From assembly GCA_013350335.1 (NCBI GenBank), contig CM023533.1, forward strand, positions 29,184,869 to 29,248,868: a stretch of DNA of 64,000 nt, read 5' to 3'. A program made the position numbers and the translations under genes. The DNA comes from Chimonanthus salicifolius (taxonomy: Eukaryota; Streptophyta; Magnoliopsida; Laurales; Calycanthaceae). Positions 59,221 to 64,000 of this stretch are shown one piece after another. The notes below the pieces were generated by a model. The model had not been told where the DNA came from, did not search any database, and was given only the letters and a program-made list of their open reading frames with translations. How positions within the stretch are numbered: position 1 is the stretch's first letter; each line of letters opens with the position of its first letter.

Positions 59221-60599
59221 AAAAAATCAAATCCGAGATATTTAATCTAATGTAATCTTATCAAAAAGGCTTTAATTAAATGAACTGCCCATTCAGATTA
59301 ACTAAAGAGGAGTCCACGACCAAACTTTTATCAGGCCTAACAGAGACATCACCTTTCTGAAGCTCCCACGATATAATCATTCGATTTCCTCTCTCTATTA
59401 AACGGATGAGTTCAAAATTTGGCCAAATTCCCGTGATTAATCTTTAGGACATATGTAAATTTCTCAATTGCACACCTCGAGTGCCTGACAATAAAAAATG
59501 GTTCTTTTTGTATTAATGGAGACTTGCCGAAACCTTTCCACAGTCAATACCTTAGAGTTGAATTTACTTAAGTATATATGGTTGATTGTTATGCAATATA
59601 CAATGGTAGATATGATATGTGGAATCATAATTAAAAATAATAATTAAATATGATATGCTGAGCTACCTGAATGTCAGCTGACCTGTTAAAGTCATCTTTT
59701 ATTGATTTTCACACAATCAGTCAGGATTGGATGCAAAAGATATTGCAGATTGTATGATCTTTTCATTAAGGAATAAACTTTGGTTGAGGCTATTAAACTT
59801 AGCATTAATTCATTAGAGAGATGAGGAAATGGAGAAAAGGACTTTAGAGTATCTTACTCTCTCTCATATTAAAAAATAATTGGATTGGAATTTTGTTGAC
59901 AATGTTGGTTTCAATTATTAAATGAAACAAATACTCCCAAAATTGCTGATGTGTAGTTTTGTAGAATGGGGGATTCTTTAACATTTTTATCAGTTTCTAA
60001 TCAAGAAGTCTAATGAGACTTATTCCTCAAGGTTTTTGCACAAAACAACTTTCATTTAAATATAGAGGCTTAGTTTCTAATTTTCATTGGTGAAGACACC
60101 ATTGATGATGCAGATGATACATATTTCTTTTTTTTTATGACCAAGGTGTCCAGGCCTCTCGGGGCAGGTCCTGAGTTGGTCAGTGATGGATCCCTATAGA
60201 TGGATTTGGTCAGACATTTCTTTTTGATGGGCTTGAACAGCCCTAATATTTAAGTTCTTTCACTTAGGGATGGAGGTATAAATGAGTCAGGTCCAGTTTT
60301 GGGACACACAGGTATGCACCAAGCCCTCCCTATCACCAAGGGTTAAGATGTTTGGGCTTTCTGGCTTTCAGGCCTAGTTGTTTTTCTCATTTTGGGCCAA
60401 GAATGGCATGTGGCGAGGCCTGCCTATTAATTGTAGGCTGGGATCATCGAGTACTTGGACTTTGGGTTCAAATATCCATTCTTACATGTTCAATCTGTGC
60501 ACTTGCGGATGCAATAGTACCTTGGAACTGTGAGATATCACTACTTAATCTGAATGAGCTTACTATGAATGGTCCCCGGCCCAAAATGTTAAGATCATT

Positions 60600-60766
60600 C
60601 TCAACTTGTGACATGAATGCAGCGGTTGCTTCGTGTCTCATGAAGGTTACATGTTCGATCTCCCATGGCCTAACCTTGGTATGCCTTAGAGGTAGTGGAC
60701 TCATCCGTAGAAGGTTTAGTAGGATTGTGTCGAGTTTTCCAGACGTAAATCCAAAAAAAAAAAAAA
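60600..60766 (+). repeat. SINE-like family member 4, with A tail
   Basis: It contains GCAGCGGTTGCTTCGTGTC, a B-box-like ACATGTTCGATCTCC, GAGGTAGTGGACTCATCCG, GTCGAGTTTTCC and ACGTAAATCC, followed by a run of A at 60753-60766. It is the copy with the clearest tail. Confidence 0.6.
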
Positions 60767-61029
60767 TGTCTCAGTATGGACCACAGTTGGTATGGCTAAT
60801 CTAGGGACTGAACTGGCTCAGCCCAAGTGTGTTTTCCCCTTAAACTCTTAATTCTTTAAGCAAAACAGAGAGAATGGATTCAAAACTAGGGTTTTGTCTC
60901 TGCACAAAGATGCCGCCAAAGTCGAGAGTTCGAATTTCGCGGCAGGACTCCTTCCCTGTCTCTGACCTTCCCATCTTTGCCAACCGACGGCTATGATCCG
61001 TCCGACAAGAAAAAGGGGTATTTCTAGAA

Positions 61030-61349
61030 ATGTCTTCTTCCCTCTTCAAAGCCCTCTCTTCCTTTCTCTCGCGTTCTCCGTTTCTCAATTCTCTGCGCTT
61101 CCGTCCATCAAAGCGCAGCTTCAGCGGCAGCTTCGCTCGCACTCCGATTGAACAGAACCCCATTTATCGGAAGTCTCTTCAATGGAAACGCCCACCCACG
61201 ATCCCCCGTTCCGAGCGGCCACCTTGGAATTCAGTCAGTCTCATTGGGACCATCATCTTCCCCATCAAAAAATACCCAAGTAATAGTGACCACGTTGTCT
61301 GGACGCTGCTCGAGGCCAAATCATCCCCCAAATCTGACCAAACCTTCCG
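61030..61349 (+). CDS. OSB-like organellar single-stranded DNA-binding protein, first exon (partial)
   Basis: The ATG is at 61030 (MSSSLFKALSSFLSRSPF) and the frame is open for 106 codons plus two bases to CCG|GTGAGA, a good donor at 61350. The first 45 or so residues are rich in S, R, L and F with few acidic residues, as in a mitochondrial or plastid transit peptide. After it, RPPTIPRSERPPWNSVSLIG and TIIFPIKKY open an OB-fold like that of plant OSB/SSB proteins, which bind single-stranded DNA in organelles and limit illegitimate recombination. The rest of the OB fold and any PDF motif are not in the window. The following sequence is intron containing LINE fragments. The assignment to OSB rather than mtSSB is tentative. 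Confidence 0.65.
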
Positions 61350-62519
61350 GTGAGATTCCACGCTTCCAATTGTCTTGTCTTCTTTAATTGATTCCTTTTA
61401 ATTTGTACTCCTGTTTGAATTTTAGTTTTTATTTTTTATTTTTAGTTTTTTTGTCTGAGAGGGACTTTGTGTTTCTGTTTATACTTTGTTCTATATTATG
61501 ATCCTTCTATGGAGGCAGCTGAATGGATGGGTAATGTCTGGATCCCAAATTGGTTCTGAGAAAAAAAAAAAAAAACACTGAAAAAATGAAAGAAAATTTT
61601 GAATATGTGATGGTCCATGTTGGAAGTGAAAGCTAGGTTCTTCCAATGAAAAATTCTGGAGGGTGTTCACCAACTTGTTGACCCTGTGTACAGACTTGAG
61701 GTCCGAGGATTGAATGCATATTGTTTAGGCTTGAAATAATTATCTGTTTAGTAGGACCTGAAATCACTATTGAAAACTGGCAATCTGACAAGTTTATAAC
61801 AAATTTGCTCAATGTCTTCATAACTGCATCTCAGTATTTGTGCACCCCAGTGAGCAGATCCCCCATTTAGCTCCCTAATGCATGTTTCATGGGGCAGGCC
61901 CCATATTGTGCATGTTGTCTAGAGGTGAAGCCTACAATTTATTTCCCATAAGAGAATACAAAAACAGTGTGTTTCCCTTCTTTTTTAGAAATGGGGTTGA
62001 CAAATTCCTATCTATTTTGAGATTATGAAGTTATGGAATTTGAAATGCTTAAATCCCCTTCCCCACATAGCGTGAAAGCAAATAGATTTCTCTAGAGAGA
62101 TGTGTAATTTCACAAATTACATAATTTGGCTGTAGGAAATTTCAGCCAAAGAGGCCGAAGAGTCTAAGATTCCATGCTAGTTGAGTTCCATATATTAATG
62201 GATATCATCATCGTGTCAAAGCCTTGTCCCATCTATCTTTGACCTTTAGAGTTCTACTTCTCCACTCAACCTCATATGTTTTTTTGTTGCCTTTTAATCT
62301 AGTATATCACTTTTTATGTTTTCAATTTTAGAAACTACACTAGTACAAATATAAGCAGAAGGAACTGGGAGAAGGAAGTGTTTGAGCTGGCCAAATGCTA
62401 CTTCATTAACTGGGTCAAGTGGGCTGGGATTGGGGGTGGGAGGGTTAATGGCATTTTTTTGTGCAATCATTGGCAAAAATTAGAGACTAATGATGGAAGA
62501 TCAGAGTAGAAAAGTCAAG
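61350..62519 (+). other. Presumed first intron of the OSB-like gene
   Basis: After the donor at 61350 no further OB-fold exon could be recognised. The stretch is AT-rich with an A run at about 61561-61575. Confidence 0.4.
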
Positions 62520-62870
62520 GTTGTGGGAAAATGGAAGTAGCCATTATTAAACGTGCCCAGTTCAATATTGATGGTGCTACAAGGTGCGATGGGTGGGGAT
62601 TGGGGAATGTTGCATGACTGAGAGGAAAGAGTCCTACTCTTCTTCTTGAGTCCCATGGGGAGGAAAGAATCCAATAAGCAGAGCTCCTAGCAATGAGGGA
62701 AGCTTTGAAGTTTGAAGATCTTCTTGAAACTTTTCGAAGCAAGCTCATGATTGGAGGAGGATTTTATCAATGCACTACACTGGGTAGAAAAGAAAAGCAA
62801 AGTTTCATGGAGGCTTTGCAGATTTCTTGGCAAAAAAGAGTTGGATGGGAGATAGGGGTAATGTGCTTTT
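62520..62870 (+). mobile_element. LINE fragment, RNase H domain relic
   Basis: The plus strand reads AQFNIDGATRCDGWGLGNV (about 62549-62610) and, in another frame, AELLAMREALKFEDL (about 62680-62725). This is the order of the RNase H domain found at the C-terminus of plant L1-type LINE ORF2 (DGA..., then E/AELLA..REAL). Stops and frame changes break it. It is not contiguous with the element at 63120. Confidence 0.6.
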
Positions 62871-63119
62871 TATTTTGCTTCAGACTAGTAGTTGCATCTC
62901 ATACTCATACGTAGTATAGGTTGGGGATTTGGGTTTCACTGTTTTGTGAGTGGAGTGCAACTTGTATGCCTCTCTTGGAATTTTGCCTATACATTCCCTT
63001 ATTCTTAGGCCCGTTTAGTAACCTCTTGCATTCAAAGAATGAGATTGCCAACATGGCATTGGGATGAAAATTGACCTTAAAAAAAATGTTAATTCCCTTT
63101 TCCTCATTCAAAAGATTGT

Positions 63120-64000
63120 TTGGTAGAATTAATGGGGAATAACCATCTATTTAACATTTTCAAATTCCCAAAGGTGTGGCCAAGACAGTGGAGAAATTGT
63201 TTAGGAGGTTTCTCTGGGGAGATCAAGAGGCGAAGAAAAAGGTTCATCTCGTGGCTTGGGCGGAGGTTACCAAGGCCAAAAGTAAAGGTGGCTTGGGTCT
63301 GGTCCCAATTCACTTGAGAAACGAAGCTTTATTGTGCAAGTGGGGTTGGCGATTTGGTAGAGAAGCTAAGGCACTCTGGGTCCGTTTTTTATCTGCTAAG
63401 TATGGCGTTTCGAACGTTAATGGTTGGAGTTTAGGGGAGGAAGTGGATAGATCATGCTCTAGGGTTCTTAAAGATTGGTGGAGAATTTGTCAAGGTAGAT
63501 CAGACGTTGGTATTCTTTTCAGGAGAAATCTTCGTCTTGTTGTTGGTAAGGGCAACCGGACCTTCTTCTGGAAGGACTTGTGGCTTGGTGATAGGCCCTT
63601 GAAAGATAGTTTTCCTAGGCTTTTCAGGGCAGCAAGGCTCAAAGAAGCTCTCGTTCAAAATGTTTATTGCAGTGCCAATCATATCATCTCATGGCATTTT
63701 AATTTTAGGAGGGAGCTGAGGGCTTTTGAAGTGGAGAGTGTTAATGATCTAAAAGCCCAATTGGGTGAGTTCCCTTTGGAACTAGATGGTGAAGATGGGT
63801 TGGTTTGGACGGGTGATACCTCCGGTGTCTTCTCGGTCAAATCCCTGATTGAGCTTGTTTCTCAGAATGTTCTTGGTTCAGTTGGGCATTTGCCTCTTGT
63901 GTGGAGTAGCCTGGCTCCTCCAAGGATTCAGATGTTTAATTGGTGTTGTGCTAAAAAGAAAATTCTGACTAGGTCGGAGCTTATGAGAAGGGGTATTTTG
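63120..64000 (+). mobile_element. L1-type LINE, 5'-truncated, running off the window
   Basis: From about 63178 the plus strand is open to the window end (about 275 codons) in one frame: VAKTVEKLFRRFLWGD, GGLGLVPIHLRNEALLCKWG, FFWKDLWLGD, GLVWTGDTSGVFSVKSL, APPRIQMFNWC. These are the C-terminal RT region and the start of the zf-RVT domain of L1-type ORF2. A one-base loss just before (IFKFPK, then a frame change at about 63175) is the only break seen. The RT core is missing at the 5' side. Long openness suggests a young copy. It probably lies in the OSB-like gene's intron, in the same orientation. Confidence 0.8.

Larger units (their letters stand above)
50624..61029. other. Long gene-free region between LBD36 and the OSB-like gene
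   Basis: About 10.4 kb of mostly AT-rich sequence without recognisable exons on either strand. It begins with the probable LBD36 3' UTR. CT microsatellites lie at 53341-53372, 53604-53627 and about 53915-53935. The foldback MITE, two SINE-like copies and a GGGTT-type tract are listed separately. Confidence 0.5.

Noticed and set aside
60840..61163. 107-codon minus-strand frame across the OSB-like start
   Set aside because: It is a shadow of the plus-strand exon, which has a transit-peptide-like start, OB-fold wording and a splice donor.

Overview
This is nuclear DNA from a flowering plant. The genes have introns with GT/AG borders, and the products are plant-specific (a LATERAL ORGAN BOUNDARIES transcription factor, a MAPKKK5-type kinase, an OSB-type organellar ssDNA-binding protein). 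The background is AT-rich and full of decayed plant transposons. Very long introns (4.7 kb and 8.0 kb) suggest an expanded genome such as a woody or early-diverging angiosperm, but the species cannot be named from the sequence.

Layout. At 4116-4733 (-) lies the first exon of a membrane-anchored FkbM-type methyltransferase whose other exons are not visible and probably lie left of the window. At 7061-17161 (-) is a complete 11-exon MAPKKK5-like MAP3K gene. Three single-base frame breaks disturb its reading frame in exons 8, 9 and 11, and its introns hold a LINE and an antisense GAUT gene fragment. At 21084-30249 (-) is a three-exon bL25-family ribosomal protein gene with an 8-kb second intron full of LINE and LTR remains. 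From about 30.3 to 48.5 kb there is no convincing gene, only nested transposons. At 49790-50623 (+) is a complete LBD36/ASL1-type gene. From 50.6 to 61.0 kb no gene is seen. At 61030-61349 (+) is the first exon of an OSB-like gene, followed by LINE sequence that runs off the right end.

The best-supported mobile elements are defined by exact termini: a 2.47-kb hAT-like element with an 8-bp target duplication (43068-45536), a copia-like solo LTR nested inside it with its own 5-bp duplication (43914-45218), a complete TRIM retrotransposon with a perfect 5-bp duplication (47261-47748), a second, older TRIM (34337-34688), a two-member foldback MITE family (5176-5490 and 57245-57517) and a four-copy SINE-like family.

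The gene order MAPKKK5 - bL25 - LBD36 matches, from memory, three consecutive Arabidopsis loci (AT5G66850, AT5G66860, AT5G66870), so the middle of the window looks like an old syntenic block stretched by transposons. The genes do not form one pathway: MAPKKK5 is a signalling kinase, bL25 a ribosomal protein of probable organellar location, LBD36 a leaf and organ patterning regulator, and OSB an organelle DNA maintenance protein. No CRISPR array, tRNA or rRNA gene, or novel multi-gene system was seen.
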